From Arthrobacter sp. SLBN-122 (GTDB taxonomy: Bacteria > Actinomycetota > Actinomycetes > Actinomycetales > Micrococcaceae), in NCBI RefSeq assembly GCF_006715165.1, contig NZ_VFMS01000001.1:3596001-3660000 (forward strand): DNA of 64,000 nt, in the 5' to 3' direction. Under the pieces are notes generated by a model that was not told the DNA's origin, did no database searches, and worked only from the letters and a program-made list of their open reading frames with translations. Positions 54,807 through 62,298 of the stretch are shown piece after piece (position 1 is the stretch's first letter; the number at the start of each line of letters is the position of its first letter). The translations under genes were made by a program, and so were the position numbers.

Positions 54807-55937
54807 TCACGAGCGTCCTGCCCAGCCTTTGCGGTGCCAGAGCCCTTCGTCGGCGCTAAGGCCGGTGCTGTAAAGCTCGGGGCCAGGGTCCTGTTCCTTC
54901 TGGGCCTTGGATTTTGTTTTGGGTGGGGTGTGATGGTGGGTTTCGATGAGTTTTGCCGGTTGCAGGGACTGTTCGCTGTGCAGGTAGAGGTACCACTCGA
55001 TCGCTCGTTTGCGGTGGTCTTCGCTCATGCCCCGATGTGCCCGCAGCAGTAACCGGAGTTGGGCGTTGGTGCCGCCTTCAATTCGGTTGGTGGTCGAGGC
55101 GATCTGGAGGCCTGCGAACTCGGTGCGCAGGTAGGTGAACAGTGTTCCGGCCTGACTGAGTCGTTCCAGGAGCCGGTAGGCCTTACGGAGCCTGTCGTGG
55201 GTGTACCACCAGGTCTGGTTGGCCCTGACCCAGCCCGGCACGACGGCGCTGCCGTTTCTGTAGGTCCGGGCTTTAACCAGGTGCCCGTAGGTCTGGTGCC
55301 AGTCGTTCAGCCCACCCAGCCATGCCGCCGCTTCGGCCGCGGTGGTAATCCTCGTCAGCGCCCGCCCGAGCCGCAGCAATGCCTTGCCCGCGTCAGTCCT
55401 GGGCCTGCCGGTCAGATGGGTGCGGACGTTGCGCTGGACGTGGACCAGGCAGCGCTGTACCGCGGTCTCACTCCAGCACTCGGACAGGGCCGCCGCGATG
55501 CCGGAGCCGCCATCGGTGATCACGACGATAGGGGCGGGAAACCGGGCGAGCAGGGCAGTCCACGCCGCCTTCTTCTCGGTGTCGCACCACTGCCAGCCAA
55601 GCACGTGATCCCCGGCCACAGCGATCAAACAACACCACGAGCCCACATAGATGCCATCAACCTGAATCTGGTCATGGATCTCGCCCGTGATCGGGATCTG
55701 CGGGGCTATGGTCCAGCACCACGAGGTGCGGCGCCGGAAGGACCGGGCCGTCCCTAACGACGTTGACGCTGACTGGCTCGAGGTGCCCAGCAGCCAGCCC
55801 AGGAACGCCTCCAGTTCCGCCCGCCGGCTCACATCGGGACGTTCACCTGAACGGCTCGCCCCGCACTCCAGACACCGATACCGCTGCTTACCGGCAGCCG
55901 TTTTCCCGTTCCGAACCAGCGCACGACCACAAATCAA
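54807..55937 (-). CDS. IS1249-like DDE transposase
   Basis: 376 residues from a TTG at 55937. A zinc ribbon at the start (ICGRALVRNGK ... YRCLECGASR), then a DDE core with Asp in DQIQVDGIYVGSW, Asp in VVITDGGSGIAAALSECW, the Mutator-type HVQRNVRTHLTGRP helix, and Glu in STTNRIEGGTNAQLRLLL. The first zinc cysteine of CLIC lies one codon before the TTG, so translation may begin upstream at a CTG (55949). The only in-frame upstream limit is a stop at about 55970. The C-terminus is charged. Judged active by its complete triad and intact element ends. Confidence 0.88.
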   Translation of the reverse strand: MICGRALVRNGKTAAGKQRYRCLECGASRSGERPDVSRRAELEAFLGWLLGTSSQSASTSLGTARSFRRRTSWCWTIAPQIPITGEIHDQIQVDGIYVGSWCCLIAVAGDHVLGWQWCDTEKKAAWTALLARFPAPIVVITDGGSGIAAALSECWSETAVQRCLVHVQRNVRTHLTGRPRTDAGKALLRLGRALTRITTAAEAAAWLGGLNDWHQTYGHLVKARTYRNGSAVVPGWVRANQTWWYTHDRLRKAYRLLERLSQAGTLFTYLRTEFAGLQIASTTNRIEGGTNAQLRLLLRAHRGMSEDHRKRAIEWYLYLHSEQSLQPAKLIETHHHTPPKTKSKAQKEQDPGPELYSTGLSADEGLWHRKGWAGRS

Positions 55938-56035
55938 ACACTCCAGAGATATGCAAGCACCCCAGCCACCCTAAGCTTCAAAAGCTTAGCTACCACTGAT
56001 TTCCCCCGCCGCCACTGGGAAGCAAGCCCCTCCCA

Positions 56036-56059
56036 TACACACGTTTTGTCCTATAACCC
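56036..56059 (-). repeat. Right terminal inverted repeat of the IS
   Basis: Read on the minus strand: GGGTTATAGGACAAAACGTG then TGTA. Followed outward by the CGGATTTG target duplication. Confidence 0.9.
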
Positions 56060-56119
56060 CGGATTTGAGCTGGCCACCGAAAACCCATTCAAAAACCGTA
56101 CGTTCGCCTTGGGTGCCGG

Positions 56120-57895
56120 TTAGCCGAGAGCAGCGTCGAGGGTGACGAAGCCGTAGCCGGCCGCCCGGAGCTGGGAGATCATCTCTGGAAGGGCCGCGGC
56201 GTCGAGCGTTGAGCCGTCGTCGGGGTTCGAGCCGAGGTGCATCAGGACGATTTCCCCGGGCTGCGCAGAAGCCATGACGCGCTGGACGATGAAGCCCGGG
56301 CCGCGCGTTCCGTTCATGGTGCCCTGCCAGCCGAGGGTGTCAACGGTCCACCGGATCGCGGCGTAGCCGGCGGCGTTGACGTCCGGGATCGTGCGGGAAT
56401 CACGGGCGCCGAACGGGACGCGGAAGAACGGGAGCGGGTCGCCTCCAGCGGCCTCGATGGCCCTCTGGGCGCTGCTGATCTCGGCCGCGATCTGGGCGTC
56501 GGTCAGGGTTGTGAAGTCCGGGTGCGTCATGGAGTGATTGCCCATCCGGTTCCCCGCGTTGTAGATCAACGCCGTGTTGGAGGGGAACTGGTTGACCCAG
56601 TTTCCGGTGAGGAAGAACGTGCCTGGGACGCCGTTGGCTGTGAGGGTGGCGAGGATCGACCGGAGGCCGGCGTCGTTGGCGCCGGCGTCGAAGGTGAGCG
56701 CGACAACCTTCTGGGTGGTCGGAACGCGCTCGAGGTCAACGCCCATGAGCGCCGCCGGGATGCTGGTGTAGATGACCTCGGTCCTGCCGCCGGCCGCGTG
56801 CCACAGGATCGAACCGTGCTGGAAGTCGTTGCGGCGCCCGCCCGTGATGCCGTATTCGCCGCTGGTCGGGTAGCCGAGCCGGCTGCGCTCCCAACCGAGA
56901 GCCACCCACTGGGCCCGGATGCCCCCGTACACTTCGTGGGCTCCCGTAGCAGGGGACCAGTAGATCGACGAACCGGCGTTCGAGCCGCTGAAGTGGTTGT
57001 ACCGGCCCACCCCGTCGGGGGTGCCGGTCTCGTCGGTGAGTGGGAAGCCCAGGAAGCCTGCGGGGCCGCCGAGGGCGAGGTAGTGTCCGCGGATCGCCCC
57101 GTTTACCGCCTTGGCTCCGGTGCCGGGGCTCCAGTAGACCGACCCTCCGGCGAAGTCGTTGTAGCGGCCAGCGGCGCCGGGGGTGCCGGTCTCGTCGGTG
57201 AGTGGGAAGCCCAGGAAGCCTGCGGGGCCGCCGAGGGCGAGGTAGTGTCCGCGGATCGCCCCGTTTACCGCCTTGGCTCCGGTACCGGGGCTCCAGTAGA
57301 CCGACCCTCCGGCGAAGTCGTTGTAGCGGCCAGCGGCGCCGGGAGTGCCGGTCTCGTCGGTGAGTGGGAAGCCCAGGAAGCCTGCGGGGCCGCCGAGGGC
57401 GAGGTAGTGTCCGCGGATCGCCCCGTTTACCTCCTTGGCTCCGGTACCGGGGCTCCAGTAGACCGACCCTCCGGCGAAGTCGTTGTAGCGGCCAGCGGCG
57501 CCGGGAGTGCCGGTCTCGTCGGTGAGTGGGAAGCCCAGGAAGCCTGCGGGGCCGCCGAGGGCGAGGTAGTATCCGCGGATCGCCCCGTTTACCTCCTTGG
57601 CTCCGGTGCCGGGGCTCCAGTAGATCGTGCCGCCGGTGTAGTCCTGGGCGCGGCCCCCAGCGATGTCGTAAGGGCTGCCGACGGGCGTGCCGAGGAACGA
57701 TGCGGCGCCGCCGAGTTGCTCATAGTGCTGGATGATGGCGTCGTCGCCAACCTCCTGGACCGCCATCGACGAGAGAACGCTCCGCTGCGCAGCCACCGCT
57801 GATGCGGCGGCCGGCCCCACGGCCATGCCCCCGACGCCGCCGCCGAGGGCGAGGGCCAATGCCATTCCGAGGACGGCGGGCCGATACCGGCGCAT
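56120..57895 (-). CDS. Secreted LGFP-repeat polysaccharide deacetylase
   Basis: A 591-residue exported protein. The signal peptide is about 1-36 (RRYRP, then an Ala/Leu/Gly core, cleavage near ASAVAA). Six LGFP units run from about 52 to 375; the four at 106-320 are almost identical (GFLGFPLTDETGTPGAAGRY, NDFAGGSVYWSPGTGAK). LGFP units bind the cell envelope in actinobacteria. The NodB domain (about 395-590) has motif 1 LTFDAGAND, motif 2 GNHSMTHPDF, motif 3 FFRVPFGARDS, motif 4 VDTLGWQG and motif 5 IVLMHLG. Motif 1 has Ala where most deacetylases have the metal-binding second Asp. Likely acts on peptidoglycan or another wall glycan. ATG 57895 has GAAGGGG upstream. Confidence 0.88.
   Translation of the reverse strand: MRRYRPAVLGMALALALGGGVGGMAVGPAAASAVAAQRSVLSSMAVQEVGDDAIIQHYEQLGGAASFLGTPVGSPYDIAGGRAQDYTGGTIYWSPGTGAKEVNGAIRGYYLALGGPAGFLGFPLTDETGTPGAAGRYNDFAGGSVYWSPGTGAKEVNGAIRGHYLALGGPAGFLGFPLTDETGTPGAAGRYNDFAGGSVYWSPGTGAKAVNGAIRGHYLALGGPAGFLGFPLTDETGTPGAAGRYNDFAGGSVYWSPGTGAKAVNGAIRGHYLALGGPAGFLGFPLTDETGTPDGVGRYNHFSGSNAGSSIYWSPATGAHEVYGGIRAQWVALGWERSRLGYPTSGEYGITGGRRNDFQHGSILWHAAGGRTEVIYTSIPAALMGVDLERVPTTQKVVALTFDAGANDAGLRSILATLTANGVPGTFFLTGNWVNQFPSNTALIYNAGNRMGNHSMTHPDFTTLTDAQIAAEISSAQRAIEAAGGDPLPFFRVPFGARDSRTIPDVNAAGYAAIRWTVDTLGWQGTMNGTRGPGFIVQRVMASAQPGEIVLMHLGSNPDDGSTLDAAALPEMISQLRAAGYGFVTLDAALG
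57021..57625 (-). repeat. Tandem 162-bp repeat encoding LGFP units
   Basis: Landmark GTGCCGGTCTCGTCGGTGAG recurs at 57021, 57183, 57345 and 57507, exactly 162 bp apart (54 codons). Copies differ by only a few bases (for example GCC versus CTC, and GGGGGT versus GGGAGT), so they are recent duplications. Confidence 0.93.
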
Positions 57896-58102
57896 TGTGA
57901 CCCCTTCGTGCTGATCGAGACATGCGAGCCTTGGTCAAAACGCTATGCCGAAGGGATGCGCCCGGGTAGGACCGGAAGTCCCGAATCGCAATCCAATCTC
58001 AGCGCCACACCGCCCGTGGTGGTGCCGCAGTCGCCGGGCAACAAATCTCCATCCAATTTCTGCTTCCCGGGGCGCCGCGGGACGGCTTGGGTTGCCATCT
58101 TC

Positions 58103-58972
58103 CTACTTCAGGAATTTGGACGTTCTCCGGTCCGCCAGGATCTTGCCTTTTGTCTGGCAGGTGGGGCAGTACTGCAGGGCAGTGTCCGCGAACGAGACTT
58201 CCCGGACGGTGTCGCCGCAGACGGGGCAGGGCTGGCCAGTCCGGGCGTGAACCCGCATGTGGCTGCGTTTTACGTCCTTGAGGTCCTTGGGCGGCTTGCC
58301 GGCTGCCTCCGCCAGCGCTTCGCCCAGCACGGAGTGGATGGCGTCGTACAGCACCTGCACCGTCTCCCGGTCCAGGGATTTTGCGATGGCGAACGGCGAG
58401 ATCCGGGCGGCGTGCAGGATCTCGTCGCTGTAGGCATTGCCAATGCCGGCGATGACGCTCTGGCTGCGCAGGAGTCCCTTGACCTGCTGGGAACTGCCGG
58501 CGAGGATCTCACCCAGCATGTCGGCGTCGAACGCTTCAGTGAACGGATCCGGACCCAGGGTGGCGATGCCGGGGACCTCCTGGGGGTCGCGCACAACATA
58601 GACGGCGAGGCTCTTCTTGGTGCCCGCTTCCGTCAAATCCAGGCCACGCGGCCCGTCCGGACCGGAGAAGGCAGCGCGGACGGCGATCAGGCCCTTGCCC
58701 ATCCGGAGCTGGCTGCCGGCGGGGGAGTCCGTAAAGCGCACCCAGCCCGCGCGTGCCAGGTGGAACACCAGGGAAATGCCGTCCGTGTCGATGCTGATGA
58801 ACTTTCCGAACCGGCGGACGCCGGACACGGTACGGCCTTCGATGGCGTTGAAGGGCGGGTCGGCGGTCTTGAGCACTGCGAAGGAGACGATCTGCAGTTG
58901 GGACACCACGCAGCCCCGCAGCTGTTCGTCAAGGAACGCGGCCAGGCCGGCGACTTCAGGCAGTTCCGGCAT
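58103..58972 (-). CDS. Formamidopyrimidine-DNA glycosylase / Nei family (Fpg/MutM)
   Basis: Removes oxidised bases and nicks the strand. It is 289 residues. It begins MPELPEVAGLAAFLDEQLRG, with the catalytic Pro2 and Glu3. KGLLRSQSVIAGIGNAYSDE is the helix-two-turn-helix region, with the conserved N-x-Y-x-D/E block. The C-terminal zinc finger is CPVCGDTVREVSF, then YCPTCQTKGKILADRR. MutM-versus-Nei substrate choice is uncertain. It is divergent from gcvH over 169 bp; no partner gene lies beside it. Confidence 0.92.
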   Translation of the reverse strand: MPELPEVAGLAAFLDEQLRGCVVSQLQIVSFAVLKTADPPFNAIEGRTVSGVRRFGKFISIDTDGISLVFHLARAGWVRFTDSPAGSQLRMGKGLIAVRAAFSGPDGPRGLDLTEAGTKKSLAVYVVRDPQEVPGIATLGPDPFTEAFDADMLGEILAGSSQQVKGLLRSQSVIAGIGNAYSDEILHAARISPFAIAKSLDRETVQVLYDAIHSVLGEALAEAAGKPPKDLKDVKRSHMRVHARTGQPCPVCGDTVREVSFADTALQYCPTCQTKGKILADRRTSKFLK

Positions 58973-59068
58973 GGGCTACCTGTCCTGTCCCCGGGATGCC
59001 GCACCAGTGCTTGCACTCATGGCTCCCATCTTGTCAGAAAGGCCCGTGCCGGCCCCGGCAGTTGTGCC

Positions 59069-59135
59069 TATACTTTCAGCGGCGGCCCCTTTTGCGGGCC
59101 CCTTTTGACATTTTGGCGCGTACCCCGATGAAAGG
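59069..59135 (+). promoter_or_regulatory. gcvH promoter and ribosome site
   Basis: TATACT (59069-59074) is a -10 element; transcription from about 59081 gives a 60-nt leader with a small GGCCC/GGGCC hairpin and AAAGG (59131-59135) before ATG 59142. I see no glycine riboswitch. Confidence 0.4.
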
Positions 59136-59141
59136 CCTCCC

Positions 59142-59528
59142 ATGAGCAACATTCCCGAAGACCTGTCCTACACCGCCGAACACGAGTGGGTCACTGCCCC
59201 CAATGCCGACGGCGTGGTCCGCGTGGGAATCACCGACTTTGCCCAGGACGCCCTCGGAGATGTGGTTTACGCCCAGATGCCCGAAGTCGGCACGAAGATT
59301 ACGGCAAACGAAGTAGTCGGTGAGGTCGAGTCCACCAAGAGCGTGAGCGACATCTACGCACCTGTTTCCGGCGAAGTGGTGGCCCGGAACGACTCCCTGG
59401 ACAGCGATTCGGCGCTCATCAACACTGATCCGTACGGCGACGGCTGGCTCATCGAGGTCAAACTCGCCGAACCTGACGCCGTTGAGTCCCTGCTCAGTGC
59501 ATCGGAGTACGAACAACAGGTAGGCTAA
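59142..59528 (+). CDS. gcvH: Glycine cleavage system H protein
   Basis: Lipoyl carrier shuttling between glycine decarboxylase, aminomethyltransferase and lipoamide dehydrogenase. It is 128 residues. YTAEHEWVTAPNADGVVRVG starts the fold; the lipoylated lysine is in VGEVESTKSVSDIYAPVSGE; and NTDPYGDGWLIEVKL follows. gcvP and gcvT are not in the window. It heads gcvH-garA-ftsR-bfn-merR, a conserved actinobacterial series. Confidence 0.95.
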   Translation: MSNIPEDLSYTAEHEWVTAPNADGVVRVGITDFAQDALGDVVYAQMPEVGTKITANEVVGEVESTKSVSDIYAPVSGEVVARNDSLDSDSALINTDPYGDGWLIEVKLAEPDAVESLLSASEYEQQVG

Positions 59529-59683
59529 AGCTAACCGGTATTTCCGGTCCGGCCCCGCGCCGCAGGCAAAGCGTCTTCGCACGTCAGCCCCCGGATCGGG
59601 TGCCGGTGCCGGACCTGCTGGCAGGGCCGGAGAGCAAACGTTGGTTGCGGGTTGATGCCCGCAACGTCAAAGAGGAGGAATCC

Positions 59684-60160
59684 ATGGCTGGCCACAGACA
59701 CAACCCTGCCGACGGGGATTACGGCACGGGTGCGGCTAAGGCGTCGGAGACCACCTCGATCCATCTCACCCCCGTCACCGATGAACCCACCATCGCGCCC
59801 AGGCTGTCCTTTGACGAGCGCAACTCGGTGGAAGCCCTTCCTGCCGGTTCGGCGCTGCTTGTTGCCCACAGCGGCCCGAATGCCGGTGCCCGGTTCCTGC
59901 TGGATTCAGACGTGACCACCGCGGGCCGGCACCCGGACGCGGACATCTTCCTGGACGACGTCACGGTTTCGCGCCGCCACGTCGAATTCCGGCGCACGGC
60001 GCGCAGCTTTGAAGTAGTGGACAAGAACAGCCTCAACGGCACCTACGTCAACCATGACCGGGTGGACCGTGTGGAGTTGAAGTCCGGCAGCGAAGTCCAG
60101 ATCGGCAAGTTCCGCCTCACCTTCTACCTGAGCCCTGCCACGGCTGCAGGCCGCAGCTGA
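59684..60160 (+). CDS. garA: FHA-domain regulator GarA (OdhI-like)
   Basis: A 158-residue phospho-switch protein. Near residue 25 the motif SETTSIHLTP matches the ETTS site that PknB/PknG-type kinases phosphorylate in GarA and OdhI. The FHA domain (about 70-150) has TTAGRHPDADIFLDDVTVSR, RHVEFRR, DKNSLNGTYVNHDRV and IGKFRLTFYL. Unphosphorylated GarA restrains 2-oxoglutarate dehydrogenase and glutamate dehydrogenase. ATG 59684 has AGGAGG 6 nt upstream. An in-frame start at 59600 would add a non-conserved N-terminus. Confidence 0.9.
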   Translation: MAGHRHNPADGDYGTGAAKASETTSIHLTPVTDEPTIAPRLSFDERNSVEALPAGSALLVAHSGPNAGARFLLDSDVTTAGRHPDADIFLDDVTVSRRHVEFRRTARSFEVVDKNSLNGTYVNHDRVDRVELKSGSEVQIGKFRLTFYLSPATAAGRS

Positions 60161-60177
60161 ACCGGGGACCGCTGCCT

Positions 60178-60900
60178 GTGGCAATGGCACAACCGGAACG
60201 CCGGGGCCCCCAGGTCCTGAACATCGGCGAAGTCCTCGCCCAGCTGAGCGCTGACTTTCCGGGCATGACGGCGTCGAAGATCCGGTTCCTTGAGGAAAAG
60301 GGACTGATCAACCCCCGGCGCACCCCAGCCGGCTACCGCCAGTATTCCGACGGCGACGTGGAGCGGCTGCGCTTCGTGCTGGCCCTGCAGCGGGACCAGT
60401 ACCTGCCCCTGAAAGTCATCAAGGACTACCTTGATGCCATCGACAGGGGGGAGCGGCCGGAGAACCTGCCGCCCGGCGTCGTGGTTTCCCCGCGTATTGT
60501 CTCTGACGAGCTGGCCGCCGAGCTGCAGAACCGGGGCAGGAAACTGAGCGAGGAACAGCTGCGCACCGAATCCGGCGCCAGCGTTCCCCTGCTGCAGTCA
60601 CTGCTAAGCTTCGGCCTCATCAGCCACAGCAACGGCCAGTTCGACGAACACGCCCTCCAGGTTGCCCGCGCCTGCGTCCAGCTGGAAAGCCACGGGCTGG
60701 AGCCCCGCCACCTGCGGCCCTTCCAGGCAGCGGCCGAACGTGAATTCGGCCTGGTGGAACGCGCTGTGGCACCGCTTGCTTCCCGCAAGGACTCTGCATC
60801 ACAGGCGCGCGCGGCCGAGGCCGCCCGCGAGATCAGCGACCTCTGCCTCACCCTGCACCGGGCCCTGGTGCAGGACCACATCTCACGCATGGACATCTGA
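60178..60900 (+). CDS. ftsR: MerR-family regulator FtsR-like
   Basis: A 240-residue protein. N-terminal MerR helix-turn-helix: NIGEVLAQLSADFPGMTASK, IRFLEEKGLINPRRTPAGYR, QYSDGDVERL. A long C-terminal region (about 120-240) with QVARACVQLESHGLEPRHLR is like Corynebacterium FtsR and Rv1828, which control ftsZ. GTG 60178 or ATG 60184 can start. It begins 17 nt after garA and overlaps the next gene by one base. Confidence 0.85.
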   Translation: MAMAQPERRGPQVLNIGEVLAQLSADFPGMTASKIRFLEEKGLINPRRTPAGYRQYSDGDVERLRFVLALQRDQYLPLKVIKDYLDAIDRGERPENLPPGVVVSPRIVSDELAAELQNRGRKLSEEQLRTESGASVPLLQSLLSFGLISHSNGQFDEHALQVARACVQLESHGLEPRHLRPFQAAAEREFGLVERAVAPLASRKDSASQARAAEAAREISDLCLTLHRALVQDHISRMDI

Positions 60901-61403
60901 TGATCGAAGTCGAGATTGTAGGCGTTCGCATCGAACTGCCTTCCAACCAGCCGCTGGTCCTGCTCAAGGAGATGCACGGCGAACGCCACGTCCCCATTTG
61001 GATCGGCACCCCGGAAGCCAGCGCCATTGCCCTTGCCCAGCAGGGCGTAGTGCCGCCCCGGCCCATGACGCACGATCTCCTGGTGGACGTCGTGGAGTCG
61101 CTGGGCCACTCGGTGGTCAGTGTCAACATCGTCGCGGTGGAGGACAACATCTTCTACGGGCAGCTGCAGTTCGAGAACGGAACCACCGTTAGCTCCCGGG
61201 CTTCGGACGCGCTTGCGGTGGCGCTGCGCGCAAAGTGCCGGATCTGGTGCGCCGATTCCGTCATGGATGAGGCCGGAGTCCGTATTACCGAGCACGATGA
61301 GGGCGAGGACGCGGAGCCGGGCCCCACCGTGGATGAGGAACGCGAGCTGCGCCGATTCCGCGAGTTCCTCGATGACGTGGAACCCGAGGATTTCGACGGC
61401 TGA
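60900..61403 (+). CDS. Bifunctional nuclease-domain (BFN/DUF151) protein
   Basis: A 167-residue protein of the BFN family (Rv1829-like): MIEVEIVGVRIELPSNQPLV, LLKEMHGERHVPIWIGTPEA, ASAIALAQQGVVPPRPMTHD and SSRASDALAVALRAKCRIW. Homologues show RNase/DNase activity in Arabidopsis, but bacterial roles are open. The C-terminal 35 residues are acidic. The TGATG overlap with ftsR indicates coupling. Confidence 0.88.
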   Translation: MIEVEIVGVRIELPSNQPLVLLKEMHGERHVPIWIGTPEASAIALAQQGVVPPRPMTHDLLVDVVESLGHSVVSVNIVAVEDNIFYGQLQFENGTTVSSRASDALAVALRAKCRIWCADSVMDEAGVRITEHDEGEDAEPGPTVDEERELRRFREFLDDVEPEDFDG

Positions 61404-61635
61404 GGTCACGTTAAGGTTAAAGTTAAGCCTGAAAGTTTCGACACGCCTCTTCCAAGCCCCTGGGGTCTTTGACCTCGGGACCCGCCGGGCCTAACGTCGA
61501 AGTATCAAGTTCCCTTGCTTACGGCAGCCGCGCAAGTCACACTGGAAAGTGCGCCCCGCGGAAAAATTACACGCATGGTCTTCATGCCAAGGCTGCCGTA
61601 TCAGTTCCCGGGAGCGTACGACAAGGAGGATCCAG

Positions 61636-62229
61636 GTGAGTCCCAAAGGCGAAGCAGGCGGGCTGAAACAGCCCACGGCTGGTGTTGCTGTGCCCGTGAG
61701 CGGTGCCCAGGGCCTCCTGTTCACCGAGGACCTGCCCGTACTGGACGAGGACGCCGGCTACCGCGGTCCCACTGCCTGCAAGGCAGCAGGCATCACCTAC
61801 CGCCAGCTTGATTACTGGGCCCGTACAGGGCTGGTTGAGCCTGCAGTCCGCGGTGCTGCAGGATCCGGCTCCCAGCGGCTGTACGGATTCCGCGACATCC
61901 TGGTGCTCAAGGTGGTCAAGCGGCTCCTGGACACCGGCGTATCCCTCCAGCAGATCCGCACGGCCGTTGAACACCTGCGGGAACGGGGCGTCGAGGACCT
62001 GGCCCAGATCACGCTCATGAGCGACGGCGCCAGTGTCTACGAGTGCACGTCCGCCGACGAAGTCATTGACCTCGTCCAGGGCGGCCAGGGCGTCTTCGGC
62101 ATTGCCGTGGGACGGGTATGGCGCGAAGTGGAAGGCAGCCTTGCTTCCCTCCCCAGCGAGCATGCCGCAGAACAGTCCTTTCCGGACGACGAATTGAGCA
62201 AGCGGCGGGCCGCGCGGAAGATCAGCTGA
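61636..62229 (+). CDS. MerR-family transcriptional regulator (Rv1830-like)
   Basis: A 197-residue protein. After a 45-residue lead, the MerR helix-turn-helix reads GPTACKAAGITYRQLDYWAR then TGLVEPAVRGAAGSGSQRLY. DILVLKVVKRLLDTGVSLQQ forms the next helices, and EHLRERGVEDLAQITLMSDG the effector region. GTG 61636 has AAGGAGG 6 nt upstream. It is separated from bfn by 232 nt, so it may have its own promoter. Fifth member of the gcvH cluster. Confidence 0.87.
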   Translation: MSPKGEAGGLKQPTAGVAVPVSGAQGLLFTEDLPVLDEDAGYRGPTACKAAGITYRQLDYWARTGLVEPAVRGAAGSGSQRLYGFRDILVLKVVKRLLDTGVSLQQIRTAVEHLRERGVEDLAQITLMSDGASVYECTSADEVIDLVQGGQGVFGIAVGRVWREVEGSLASLPSEHAAEQSFPDDELSKRRAARKIS

Positions 62230-62249
62230 GCCGCACAGATACCTTAAAC

Positions 62250-62285
62250 AACAGGTCCGCCCTCCAGCCGGAGGGCGGACCTGTT
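62250..62285. terminator. Bidirectional terminator
   Basis: AACAGGTCCGCCCTCC pairs with GGAGGGCGGACCTGTT around a short AGCC-type loop, followed by TGTT. 16-bp perfect stem between the convergent merR and parA-like genes. Confidence 0.88.
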
Positions 62286-62298
62286 TGTTCTGCGCGTG

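Larger units (their letters stand above)
54770..56059 (-). mobile_element. IS256-superfamily (IS1249-like) insertion sequence, 1,290 bp
   Basis: The ends are inverted repeats: GGGTTATAGGACAAA, one mismatch (G/A), CGTGTGTA, so 23 of 24 match, reading inward from 54770 and from 56059 on the opposite strand. The flanks CGGATTTG (54762-54769) and CGGATTTG (56060-56067) are a perfect 8-bp target duplication, the size made by IS256-type transposases. One transposase gene fills the element on the minus strand. The pristine duplication suggests a recent insertion between the tRNA-Pro terminator and the deacetylase gene. Confidence 0.92.

Noticed and set aside
57021..57625. CRISPR-like regular repeat
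   Set aside because: The 162-bp units are contiguous, in frame and encode LGFP domains; there are no unique spacers and no cas genes.
58973..59141. Glycine riboswitch before gcvH
   Set aside because: The leader after the -10 site is about 60 nt and lacks the conserved glycine aptamer core.
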